Shown one piece after another: positions 53,694-64,000 of a stretch of 64,000 nucleotides of DNA; within the stretch, counting starts at the first letter, position 1; each line of letters opens with the position of its first letter. The notes under the pieces are model-generated. The model was given only the letters and a program-made list of their open reading frames with translations, did not search any database and was not told the origin of the DNA. Origin of the DNA: Mangifera indica. Lineage: Eukaryota > Streptophyta > Magnoliopsida > Sapindales > Anacardiaceae. The position numbers and the translations under genes are program-made. The stretch spans positions 1,798,001 through 1,862,000 of the forward strand of contig NC_058137.1 in the NCBI RefSeq assembly GCF_011075055.1, given 5' to 3'.

Positions 53694-56411
53694 ATGCCTG
53701 TGAGAGTGGTAGACAACTCTGCACCTTCTCAAGTTTCAGGTATTCTCTTCTACTGAAATTACTATTGCTTTCTAATTATCTGAGTTAAAGCGAGTCGTCT
53801 CAGTTGGGAAATTTATTTAATTTTTTTTAATTATGTGTGAATTTTTCTGAAGGTGCAAATTCTGGAAACACTTCACCCCCAGCCTGCTCACTTTTGAGTG
53901 TTGGACAGGTGAAATCGTTCTGTCTTTTTTTATTTTAATTCGTATCGTTAAGTTTTTTTGTTTTTTTGAAGTTTGATTGATTAACAGGCACATGGTTGAA
54001 TTTTTTGTTTGATTTATTATTTGTCAAGAATTATCAATTTAAGGTTTACTTGTTAATAATATCCGACTCATCCCTGCTTCATTAATTAGTTTTTAACTGG
54101 AATTGAACATGATCGAAATTATGTGGATGATTTATTGGCTGAACAAATTAATTAATATTTTGATAATTATGGTATTGCAAAATGATTGGAGTTCTGTAAA
54201 TGAATTCAGACGGGAGATTGATATCGAAGAAGTCAAATGGCAATATGGGTGTTACTTAATGATGAAGTCAGTTTTTACTCTTTTTTTTTTCTGTAGTGAA
54301 GCTGCAGAATATCTTTATTTTTCCCGTGCTTTATGTATAAAGCTTTTGGCATGTCAGTTTTTTGTGGAACTCTCATTTTAGGTGCAGCAAGTGGTTTAGA
54401 ATCTTTAGATGATTCATTCCTTCTTTTGGTTTTTAAAATATATGTGGGTTTTGTTTTCAAAGAAAGGGGTGTGCCCTGGTTGATGAATACATGGAAAGCC
54501 ATGAACTCATATAGATAAAAGTTATTTCCTGTACTCTAGAAATGAATGATTCATATATTGAGGGGTGACATACCTAATTGCTTTGGTTGAAAGGATTTAG
54601 TGTATTATATATTATTGCAGGCATTTTCTGGTACTCAGAATGTCTCAAATCTTCAAAAGGAGGAAGCTTGGAGAGTTAATGTCCGGATACAAGGATGTGA
54701 CCTTGAACATGGATATCTTTGTGGCACCATGGAAGCTCTGAATGTACCCATGGCTGACACACCAGTAAGTGTTATTTTAAGATATAGGGCTTTGATACTA
54801 ACAAATAATTAAGAAACTATCTTCAGTTAAACACTGCCACCCAGATTTAATTGATTTTTGTTTGACAACCATTCTTATTCTTCTTATTGATGGGTTTCAT
54901 CCACCTAAGTTTTTAATTTTTGCTCTCTGTTTCTGGCCCCTCCTTACATTATATATATCAATGTGACTCATAGAAGTTTTATTCCATTTTTTAATATAAC
55001 TTCAGTCTTTGGTTCCCATATTTGGAGGTACTGTAGTTATTACAGCACTGAGATACTGTGGTTTTCTTTGTGCATGTTTGCACACACACACACACACATG
55101 CACTCATGTATCCCTTTACCCTAGTAGTGACTTTACGTTTAGTCAAACATTCAGAATCTCTTTGTAAACTCATCAATCATTTAGTAGTCGGTAATGATAT
55201 ATTTCAGGTAGTAACCTTCTGGGAAGGAGAGATTGTTGATACCAAAAACTATACTTTCTACACTGGCAAATGGGAAGCATCGTATGCTCTTTCTTTCTTT
55301 CTTTCTTTTTCCCTTTTTAATTAAAAGTTAAAAGCTGTTTTCTTTACATTTCGGGTGAACAATTGACTTCTTGAATCAGTAAGTGGTTTTAATTGTTTCA
55401 AGAAACCCTTTTTTAGGCCGGAGGATGATATAAGGCATTGGACAAAGTTTACTTCTTTTTCACCCCTTCTTGTAAGCATTTATGTATTTTCATACATTTG
55501 TAAGTTACTACAATTTCTTCCACATATGCATAATTTAGGCTCATCTGATCAACTCAATCTCTTCAGAATCAAGTGAAGGTTGATGGTGGCAAATCCTTGG
55601 ACCTCAGTAACTATCCTTACATATTTATGGTAAAGTTGTTTGAGACTATCATTTTAATTTTGCTAACGGTTTCATTAACCTTTTGATTGCACAGTATATG
55701 GAAGTTTTTGATATTTTGGCATGCTTTCTACCCTCAAAATTATGAGTAGATTATGTTTTTGTTATACATTATATGCTGAAATTAAAGATGTCAGACAAGC
55801 TGATTTGGCATCGGCCATCTGAGCTCTCTCACTATTCAGTAAAGAATTCTTTTTGAAACGCAATAAATTTAGCATTAATCCTTAATTAATTGAAAGAAGA
55901 CATTGAGGTATAAAATATAATTTAATTTGCCTTTTTTTAATTTCCCATTGCAGAGATGGAAAGAGCAATATTTTGTGAATGTTGGAACAGACTGTGGGCT
56001 AACTATAGCTGGCTTCTACTATGTTTGCTTCTCGTGTAGTGATGGCTCCATCAATGGCTTCTATTATGATCCCAATAGCAGGTACTTCTTTGCTGCATCT
56101 GATCTTAAGTTTTGATTGAGTGCTTTTAATAGAGTATGTGTCTTATCTATGAATATGATGGATGCTTTTCTTTTGTTTTATGGAAAACTAGGATATCTCC
56201 ATAAACTGGATTATGAATCGGGCTCTCATTGTATTTTACACTGTCATCTTTATAACCCCTTTCACCCCTCCTGCTTTATTTTTTTCTCATGTATCAAAGT
56301 GACTGATTAAATTCTGTTAAATTGACTTGCAGCCCCTTTCAGAAGCTTGAGCTGAAATGTACCAATGAGGGAAGATCAGGTTTCAGTTTCTCATCATATG
56401 AGTTACAATAA
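53694..56411 (+). CDS. GID4: GID4 / Vid24 homologue, substrate receptor of GID E3 ligase
   Basis: Eight exons give 214 residues in phase: 53694-53739, 53853-53908, 54621-54764, 55208-55281, 55417-55471, 55567-55629, 55954-56081, 56333-56411; all introns are GT-AG. After a short variable N-terminus comes the Vid24 fold: WRVNVRIQGCDLEHGYLCGT, FWEGEIVD, KWEAS, DIRHWTKF, RWKEQYFVN, then CGLTIAGFYYVCFS and DGSINGFYYDP. In yeast and animals GID4 recognises N-terminal proline degrons and hands proteins to the GID/CTLH ubiquitin ligase; the plant role is inferred from this. The stop TAA runs into a poly-A stretch. The length fits plant homologues. Confidence 0.92.
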
Positions 56412-58513
56412 AAAAAAAAAAAATTTGTCGAGTGAATCTGATAGCAGCACTGATTCCACTACTGAAACTATGTGAGTTCCTCAATTTACATGTTCAAAAG
56501 TTCTGAGGGAGGATTTGCAAGAGCTCAAGCACTCAAACGAATATGCATCCTGATAACTCAGAAAAATTGATTAAATGTGAATATATTTGATTATATGATG
56601 TTATGTATTAGTGCCTATACTTTCTGGTATCCCTGTTTCAATTTCGTTACGGTTTTAAAATCAAGAATCAGTTCAGAATTGCAGGCCAAAGCAGTTTGCA
56701 GCATGATGATGAATCTTTGCTAGCAGTTTGCTACACTATCTGGAAAATGCAAACAGGTTATTTCCCTCTCATCTTTTGTAATCAATTCAATTAAGGATCA
56801 TTCTGATTTTCTTTTGTAACTGCAAATCACAGTGAAGTTTTGGTCGACTGTTATCTAGGTCTTACCTTTTAAAATATCAGGATTCATCTCATATAATTTA
56901 GCAGATATATGCATAATTAGGTAAGAGGATTACAAAACTTTTCATGCCACTCTAATATAATTCTTCCTTCTGTACATCATAATCAGTTAACACGGCCATT
57001 AATTCAGTCTTGGAGCTTTTCATAAACAATACAACCCAAAAAAAGGGACCAGAGCTTGTCGCACAGACAAGCTAGAGCTGTCGTAATGCAACACAACACC
57101 GCGACATGGTTGAATAGCACTTCTAAGTTCAAGTTCCCTAGCATGTCCTTCTAAAAAAGTCAGGCTCCCAAGCAAGCTATTTCTTTTCCTTTGCCTCCGT
57201 CTTTGCTCAATATGATCATATAAGGATTCGGCTAATATGCCTGAATGAACAATTCTCACGGAAAAATGACCCATATCTTGATGGGGATGGTGGGACACGG
57301 CTCGCCTTAGCCTCTTTTGGGTGACCCCTTGTTTTGGGAGGGATACTGTCATTGTCATACTGATTACCCCAAAACCCTTTGCTTTATCGAACATTTTCAT
57401 CTCCACTTTTGTTCTCAAATTATTCAGTGGTAAAATAAGAAACTAACTAATTAATAATAAATGTCATTTATATCAAAGTAATATAGTAATTTTACATTCT
57501 ACATCTCTATCGAAATTCACGTTTGATCTATACATTCATTCAATTATATGAAAAAATGTTTTTAAATAAACCGTGGATGGGAAAATGTTAATAATTCTAT
57601 GGAAATTAGTCACAAGAAATAATTGATCAGTTGTATTTTCACAACTCAGAAAATACGGTACTTATAAATAAATTCAATGAAATTATTTTCAAATCATTAC
57701 ATAATCTAATAAATTATTATATACATTTAATTTAAATATTCAATCAAATATCTAAATCATATACTATCGTATGGTTAAATAATTTTAAACATTATTTTAA
57801 TATTCAATTGAATATTCAAAATCGGATGTTCATAACATTGGTCATCATCATTCACAACATAGCAATTTTAATCACCAAAATGAATATGGAGAATATATTA
57901 TAATAATAATTAATTTTCTTGGAAAAACTAGAAAACGTGGGAAGCCAAGATGAATCGGTGGTGAAAAAAAGAGAGTTCATTAGAGAGAGTGGTGAAGGAG
58001 TTTCCCGTGCACAGTAAAAGCATATGTTTTTCCTAATTGAATGCGACTCCTCGATCAGTTGAAACAGCAGTTACTCCGCACTCACTATCATGACTCCGAA
58101 CTTCCCCTTACGTGATCCCACTCCCAATCCCCACCACCAGCCATCTCCAAAACTTCCTCTCCTCTCTGTAAACACGTAACAAGGTGACGGTTGAAACATT
58201 ACCAGCTGCACATTTATGTACAGCATGCGCTCACGCAATTGGTTACTGTGTTTATCCATGCAGCATTTACCCCTTTTCATGAGGGTCGTCTCCTTCTTTT
58301 TATATCTCCTAACCAACCACCCCATCATCTCTTATTACTCCTCCTTGCTTTCTATTTTTGACAAGTACAGCCGCGTTCTTACATTGAGGTACTTATATCT
58401 AGTATCTCTAAACTACAGTCAAAAGGGCTTCCTGTCAGAGTCTTTTATTGTTCAATAGATACATATATATTAGTGTATTGGTTAAGGGTTTTTTTGGTAG
58501 CCACGGGTGAAGT
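56412..58513. other. Intergenic between GID4 and CYCD7-like gene
   Basis: AT-rich except for a GC-richer block at 57030-57420 (own entry). 57900-58510 is the likely promoter and leader of the cyclin. No other gene is supported. Confidence 0.5.
57020..57418 (-). other. GC-shifted block with an intact 132-codon ORF, origin unknown
   Basis: The block is clearly richer in G+C than both sides and carries an uninterrupted minus-strand frame that starts MRTKVEMKMFDK and contains RRRQRKRNSLLGSL. I recognise no family. The sudden base change with a clean ORF would fit a piece of organelle DNA moved to the nucleus, or a transposed gene scrap. Chance is also possible. Confidence 0.35.
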
Positions 58514-60133
58514 ATGGAGATAAGTTTGCTTTGTGATGAGCTGTGGCTTTCGAATCCTGCTGCTGAAACTTGTCATGAACCCACACAATGCATTTTAGAG
58601 AAATGTCCTGGAGATTTGTTTCACATTAGTAAGGAAGACTGTGAACAGGCTGGTGTTATTTGCTTTGAGAAGGAGTTGAGTTACACGCCTGAACCTGGAT
58701 ATTTAGAGTATCTCCACTCTAGTAATTTGATGGAGTTTAGGCACAAAGCAATTCAATGGCTTTTCAAGGTCAGAGTTTATAAATGAAGATTGTTAGTACC
58801 AGTGTTGTTCATCCTGAAAGAATAACAATAATTAACTTCTTCTGTGTTTGTTTGTTTGTTATTGTCTTCAGTCCCGCAGTCGGTTGAATCTCCGCTTTGA
58901 CACTGTTTTCAACGCTGTAAATCACCTTGATAGATTCATATCCTTGAACCAGTGCCATGTAATTAACAATCGAACCATTGGTTACAAGCTTTTTATCCAT
59001 CTCATCTCAGAATTTGCTCATCTCGTCTATTTCAGGGATGGAAATATTGGATGATTGAATTGCTGTCTGTGGCTTGTTTATCAGTTGCATCCAAGTTTTC
59101 TGAGACCTCTCCTCCTTTATTGCAAGAGATTCAGGTGAGCAGTTTTACTGTTGTTATAATTATTATCGACTGTTTTATTGTTACTGTATATTTGGATTAA
59201 CTGGTTCATTAGTTGGAGGACCTTGAACATTGGTTTGAATCAAGCACAATAAGGCGGATGGAATTGACCCTATTAAAGAATTTGGGATGGCACCTTGGCT
59301 GTGTAACCCCTTACTCTTATCTGGAACTGCTGCTATCCAAGATTGAGTCTCTCGAATCTCACCTTCAGAATCAATTAACCACCCGATTCACTCAGCTTCT
59401 TTTCGGAGCTTTATTAGGTACACACCCCGAGCTCTCTCTCTCTTGTATCAGGCAGACATGATCATACATGTGTGTGTATATATATATACACACACCTTTG
59501 ACTCTTTACTGCATTCTTCAGAGACCAGGCATCCTTGGCTATATATGGAAATTTTCCGAGCTTGGATTTGCCAATTAGACTTGGCTGCCAATGCCCTTCG
59601 CAAATAAATTTGATTGATCAACTTTTATAGTCATGTTGCTCTTTGAAGGAACCTTGAATGTATAACTGGGCTGCCAATGGATGCAGATTTCAAACTGTTG
59701 GAATATCGGCCAAGTCTTATTGCCATATCCGCTCTACAGTGCTGTCTCAATGAGCTAATGCCGTCATCTTGTTCACACCTTGCTGCTGCTACAACAAGTC
59801 TCTCTAACCATTTTACAAAGGTACAAATGTTTAAACCCAGCTTTTCTAAGTACATAGAAGTAAGATGTTGAACTGATAATAAGATTTTCAATTTACTAGG
59901 ATGATCTTCAGAAGTGTCATATGATGATGAAATCACGGGTGGTGGAGCCATTATCCGATATATTAGTCAGTGGGAAACTTGAGACGTGGCCTTCGAGTCC
60001 TGTGACAGTTTTGGTGAAGGAGAGGGTTGACATTTATGATTCCCAAGTTGATTTGTCTATCTTCAAACTGCCTGGCTCCAACATCAAGATTATTGAATCA
60101 AGTAAAAAGAGGAAGAGGCAGTCAGAAAAGTAG
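58514..60133 (+). CDS. D-type cyclin, CYCD7-like
   Basis: Six exons give 337 residues: 58514-58768, 58872-58958, 59036-59134, 59213-59417, 59687-59820, 59900-60133. Near the N-terminus LLCDE is the LxCxE retinoblastoma-binding motif (residues 5-9). The cyclin N box covers RHKAIQWLFK, SRSRLNLRFDTVFNAVNHLDRF and ELLSVACLSVASKF. The C box includes RRMELTLLKNLGW and YRPSLIAISAL. Spacing and wording match Arabidopsis CYCD7;1 best among D cyclins, which in that plant acts in the last division of the stomatal lineage. The C-terminus is basic (KKRKRQSEK), a possible nuclear signal. It should activate CDKA to phosphorylate RBR. AATAAA at about 60208 may be the poly-A signal. Confidence 0.88.
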
Positions 60134-61352
60134 GAGGGCTGTTCAAAGAGCATCATTTCCTTTCTATCAACTGACAATGAAAATCAGACTCTACTCATTA
60201 ATCTAATCAATAAAGAAATTAACATAAATTAATGCAACATGTTATCTTGATACATTATTATCTTAATTTATTTAGATTAATAATTATAAAACTGATTATT
60301 AAATATATAATTTATTTTGTTTAATATAATTATTTCAATTCCAATATAACGATTTAATTCATATAAAATTTATGTTATAAATAAAAAACAATCAAAATTG
60401 GGTATATATAATGTTATTCTAATCTAATTTATGAATGCACTTTGGGAAAACACAGTAAGTTTCTTTTTCTTTACATTGAGGTTTCTGCCTTTATGTAATC
60501 TTATTTCATGAAAAGGAAATTAAAAGACTTTGATGCTCACATTTTCATGAGATATACTTAAAATATGTGTATACATGTTTAATTTTCCAATGGAAATTAC
60601 ATATCATATGATTTGGATAAAGATGATTTATCACAATGCTAATTTTCTTTTTGAATAAATTAACCTGCAAGCATACATGGTCTATAGCTTGACAAGAAAT
60701 AATGATGAATCAACAACCAGGGTGGATACAATCCGAGACTCAGATAGTTGCTCAATTCAACTGAGTTGAGTTCAAACTGAAAAAATTTTAGCTCCAATTT
60801 GACTTCTAATTGATACCTCGTTGTTGTCATTATCTTGGAGTTTATCTTGCTATTGTTGTTGCACCAAAGCTTGTCTCATCAACATAATTATACTAAATGC
60901 TCACATTATTGATAATTCTTCTTTTCCATCGATACCATTTACTAATTGAATAAAGCAAGTTAGTAATTATAGATCTGAATTGAGCTCAAATTAGATCTTG
61001 TATCGATTAACTTAATTCTAAACCGCCTTTTCGTACTATCTTAATAATAAAATTTTAAAATCAATTATAAATACCCAATTTATTATTAAATTTATGAATC
61101 AAGCTCTATGCATGCTAACTTTTCCAAGTCCATTAGCGAGCAGAAATGGCAGCCGACCATCTTTAAACCCATAAATTTCCAGTATCGTGGCAACACATTA
61201 TTGGTGCCTAAAATGTATCTACAAGGACAAAGCCAAGGCCATCCTGCAGGGAAAGGACATCCACAAACTTTTCCAAGTGGATGCCCAGAAGTGAAGTAGA
61301 GATAAGGTGGCAATTAAACGAAGCCGTAGTAATGGTTTGTGAAACGACAGCC
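60134..61352. other. Intergenic, no gene seen
   Basis: AT-rich to about 61090. 61100-61352 is more balanced, with overlapping small ORFs on both strands, and is probably promoter and 5' leader of OHP1. Confidence 0.5.
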
Positions 61353-61870
61353 ATGGCCACTTCATCGCTTCTGCCCACAAATCCTCTAATAAGTCATCGC
61401 CAAAATCACCAACTTTCGCTTTTCAGAAATCATAACAGAATCGACTCCACTTCCAAGAAGCGACCCTTCTTCAGGGTCCGAGCTGTTGCAAAGCCTCCTG
61501 CTGGGGTATGTCGACTGATCGCTCATTGCAATATTATTTTTCTAATTTACTTCTGAAACCAAGTCATGTGCAAATTTCAGTTGGAATTGCCGAAAGTGCA
61601 GCCAAAATTTCAAGCCCCTTTTCTTGGATTTACAAGGACAGCTGAGATATGGAATTCTAGAGCTTGTATGATTGGCCTTATTGGAACTTTCATTGTAGAA
61701 TTGGTGAGTTTATTTCGTTGTGTTCTGAGCATGTATCTCGAATCTCTGGTCATCGGGTAAATTAGTTCCTCAAAACTTGATGGGATGTTCTGGTTTTGCA
61801 GATTTTGAACAAAGGAATTCTTCAGGTTGTTGGGGTAGATGTTGGAAGAGGTCTTAACCTCCCTCTCTGA
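61353..61870 (+). CDS. OHP1: One-helix protein 1 (plastid HLIP-type)
   Basis: Three exons: 61353-61505, 61581-61703, 61802-61870, 114 residues. Residues 1 to about 45 are a Ser/Arg-rich chloroplast transit peptide. The mature part has ELPKVQPKFQAPFLGFT, then the single chlorophyll-binding helix AEIWNSRACMIGLIGTF with the ExxNxR motif, and the end GVDVGRGLNLPL, all diagnostic of OHP1. With OHP2 and HCF244 it acts in photosystem II reaction-centre assembly and D1 synthesis at the thylakoid. I chose ATG 61353 because it gives a normal transit peptide; upstream frame is open but unsupported. Confidence 0.93.
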
Positions 61871-62257
61871 AGCTCAAATTCTTCAGCGATCTGCATTTTT
61901 AAATTGTAATTGCAGTTCTGTTAAATGCATTAGCTTAAGCGTCCCTGTTGATTACCCCCAATTGACTTGTGATGGGGCTGATCTTACAACATTTGTTTCA
62001 CTTGCTGCTATTAAAAGAATAAAACAATGCTAAATTATTCACCATGAAATTCGGTTTGACGGTTTCAGAGGTCAAGTTAATACAAGAATATTACAGACAA
62101 CAAAAATGAGAGATGCCATTGGGTTTGTCCATAAATAAAGCAAGAGACCATGCGCAGAACTCATGCCACAATATGTGAAGATTGAGCTCTCCATTTGTTT
62201 AGTGGCAAATTTTCTATTGCCTTGCAATCTACAAAAACTGAACCCGGAAAAAGATGA
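61871..62257. other. Convergent 3' ends of OHP1 and the TPR-like gene
   Basis: 387 bases hold the 3' untranslated parts of two genes that face each other. AATAAA-like signals occur on both strands. No other feature seen. Confidence 0.5.
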
Positions 62258-64000
62258 TTACATGGCCCGGCTGGTTCGAGCATCTAAAACAGTCACTTGA
62301 TTTGATGGCTCTGAAAAATTCAGGGCCTCAGCCAGTGACATGCGGTGGTTTCTCCATGTAGCTTCTGCCCAACTTTTCATTCTCTCCCCTTCATCCTTTC
62401 TGTTCTGCTGAACACGCAGCACTTCTGCATATCCACCTATACAACCAACCAGCTGAATAAATGCAGAAACCATTATGCATGTGTGCAATGATACCCCTAA
62501 GAACTATTTACCTTTGAAAACATCAAAGCATCATACAAGTTGAAAACATAGAAGGCATGCATCAAATGTTTAAGGTATCTATAGAAAAAAAAGGAAAAAA
62601 AAGTAAAAAAAGAAGCAATAATGACAAAGTAATTACAACTTCATGACACAGCAAAATGCTCCACTTTTCAATTGTGTAACATTCAATAAGTATGAGAAGT
62701 GAATGTCAGACTAATATTTCTGTGACATGACAGGTAAAAACAACTCATGAGAACCAATTAGGACCACTTCCATCACTGAGTCATGATCCCTCCATATTAA
62801 TGTATTAGAACACAAGAAAAAAAGCAACACAGTTTTCAAATATACCTCTTGCAAGGGCCACTATATCTCTTCTATCCACTTTTGTCTCAGAACCTGTGCA
62901 ATCAAATAGGCAAAAAAGAATCATTCATGGATAGCATTGGGGATAGGGTGATAAGTACAATGCCAAAACTCTTGCTATACCTTCAGAATCCAATGGTGGA
63001 GCTTTCAGAAGTTCTAGTGCCCTTCTATAAAGGCCCTGTAAAGGATACACTGTTAAAACTTTACAATAACATAATTGCTAAGACAAATTACAACTATGAC
63101 ATAAACAGTGACAAGTGAGAAAATAACTTTGACAGGAAGTCAGAAGTCCAAACAGAGTTTAATTTAGCATACATAAGTTACCCAAAAATTGAAAAGACAG
63201 TAAAATAGGCTAAAACATTTTTTGCAAAAAAGAAAATCTTTTACAGTCAAGATCCATGGCCTTATCCTAATAGGATCTAGACAACAAATCATCCTCGCCC
63301 CTGTTAGTTTTTTAAGAGTCTGGTACATTCTTGATCTATAAGTTTAAGACCAATTTGACCAGAGGAAAAAGAACTGAACTATTATGGATAATAACAAGAA
63401 TTAATGTGAATGGAAGACACCTCTAGAACCAATTTCTCTTGACATGAAATAAAAAGGATGGTCATGTGAATGTACACACCTCTTGAACCAAAAGAGCACT
63501 TGAACGCTCTTGCATTGCTTTATTCCGAAACATGAGAGCCAAAGCAGTCAAAACAACACCAACCTTTGGGTGGTGGGAGCCTACAGGAGCAATAAAACCA
63601 CAGGAAGAATTGGTATATCATCCACAATATACATTCTATAAGACCAACTAAAAGAAATATGTACACAAGTGATTAACAAAACACATCCAAGGCAACACAC
63701 CAAAAAGTTCCTCAGTTTTAGTTAATGCCCTCGTCAGTATCTCCTCAGCATCACCAAAGTTCCTGAATTAAGGTTATAACAGTTTGCATCAGAAGATGAT
63801 ATTATTGAAACTAAGAAGTGATTTAAGGTACTAGCCAGGAATTCAAAGTCTTACCCCATGTGTCCCTCAAGCTGTCCTAGACCAAAGGTAGCTGCCAAGG
63901 ATGCTTCTTCCAAAGTCATATTACATGATCCTAAGGCATTTGTATCACTAAAGTCTTTTTTCTCAGTCAAAACTTCTATCACTTTCTGGTAAAACTCCTT
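62258..64000 (-). CDS. TPR-like protein, 3' exons (gene continues past window)
   Basis: Six exons on the minus strand, GT-AG borders in phase: 64000-63855 (open at the window end), 63762-63701, 63580-63480, 63035-62981, about 62892-62846, and 62436-62258 with the stop. The order reads FYQKVIEVLTEK, then GLGQLEGHMG, NFGDAEEILTRAL, HHPKVGVVLTALALMF, GLYRRALELLKAPP, and the end VTVLDARTSRAM. The A/L/G spacing (FGDAEEILTRAL, LYRRALELL) is that of tetratricopeptide repeats, which form helical protein-binding surfaces. I cannot name the protein. The N-terminal part is outside the window. Confidence 0.75.

Noticed and set aside
58071..58328. Minus-strand ORF in front of the cyclin
   Set aside because: Low-complexity Gly/Trp-rich translation of promoter sequence with no family match.
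59520..59605. Possible extra cyclin exon beginning ETRHPWLYME
   Set aside because: It runs to a stop, while joining 59417 to 59687 keeps the phase and gives the expected C-box sequence.
61108..61299. Small ORFs upstream of OHP1
   Set aside because: Overlapping frames on both strands without homology; best seen as leader or promoter DNA.

Overview
The window is nuclear DNA of a flowering plant, almost certainly a eudicot. It is AT-rich, with spliced genes, plant-only families (L-type lectin receptor kinases, a potato-inhibitor-I protein, a D-type cyclin, the plastid one-helix protein OHP1, a Rubisco activase relic) and many plant transposons. I cannot name the species from the sequence.

Layout. 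1-1074 is the 3' part of a DUF668 (PSI-type) gene. About 2390-3950 is a decayed Rubisco activase pseudogene. About 4240-52720 is a tandem cluster of intronless L-type lectin receptor kinase (LecRK) genes in two subfamilies. The S.4-like type has two intact genes (5566, 14290) and one wreck (27762-32688). The IV-like type has four intact genes (24684, 37392, 45196, 50723) and four fragments (9977, 21319, 40257, 42833). Between S.4 and IV copies lie three minus-strand potato inhibitor I copies. The order S.4 - inhibitor - IV occurs three times with homologous spacers, so the cluster grew by segmental duplication. A second, smaller duplication covers 40600-45000.

The cluster is full of mobile DNA: a 3.76 kb Copia element with apparently identical LTRs, perfect target duplication and no integrase; a 1.63 kb solo LTR that splits a LecRK; two nested hAT-type MITEs that entered the same few bases; a Tourist-like MITE; two MITEs with long inverted ends; and two large fold-back elements, one with a 10 bp target duplication.

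53694-64000 is an ordinary single-copy stretch: GID4 (E3 ligase substrate receptor, 8 exons), a CYCD7-like cyclin (6 exons), OHP1 (3 exons), and the 3' exons of a TPR-like gene on the minus strand.

Functionally, the LecRKs should be plasma-membrane receptors with an extracellular legume-lectin domain, one membrane helix and a Ser/Thr kinase with its catalytic residues in place in all six intact copies. The interleaved inhibitors belong to a family linked to wounding and defence, so the cluster looks like a fast-evolving defence locus, although the inhibitor copies themselves appear damaged. I found no tRNA, rRNA or CRISPR. Exon borders were set by hand from splice sites, reading phase and family recall, with no database search.
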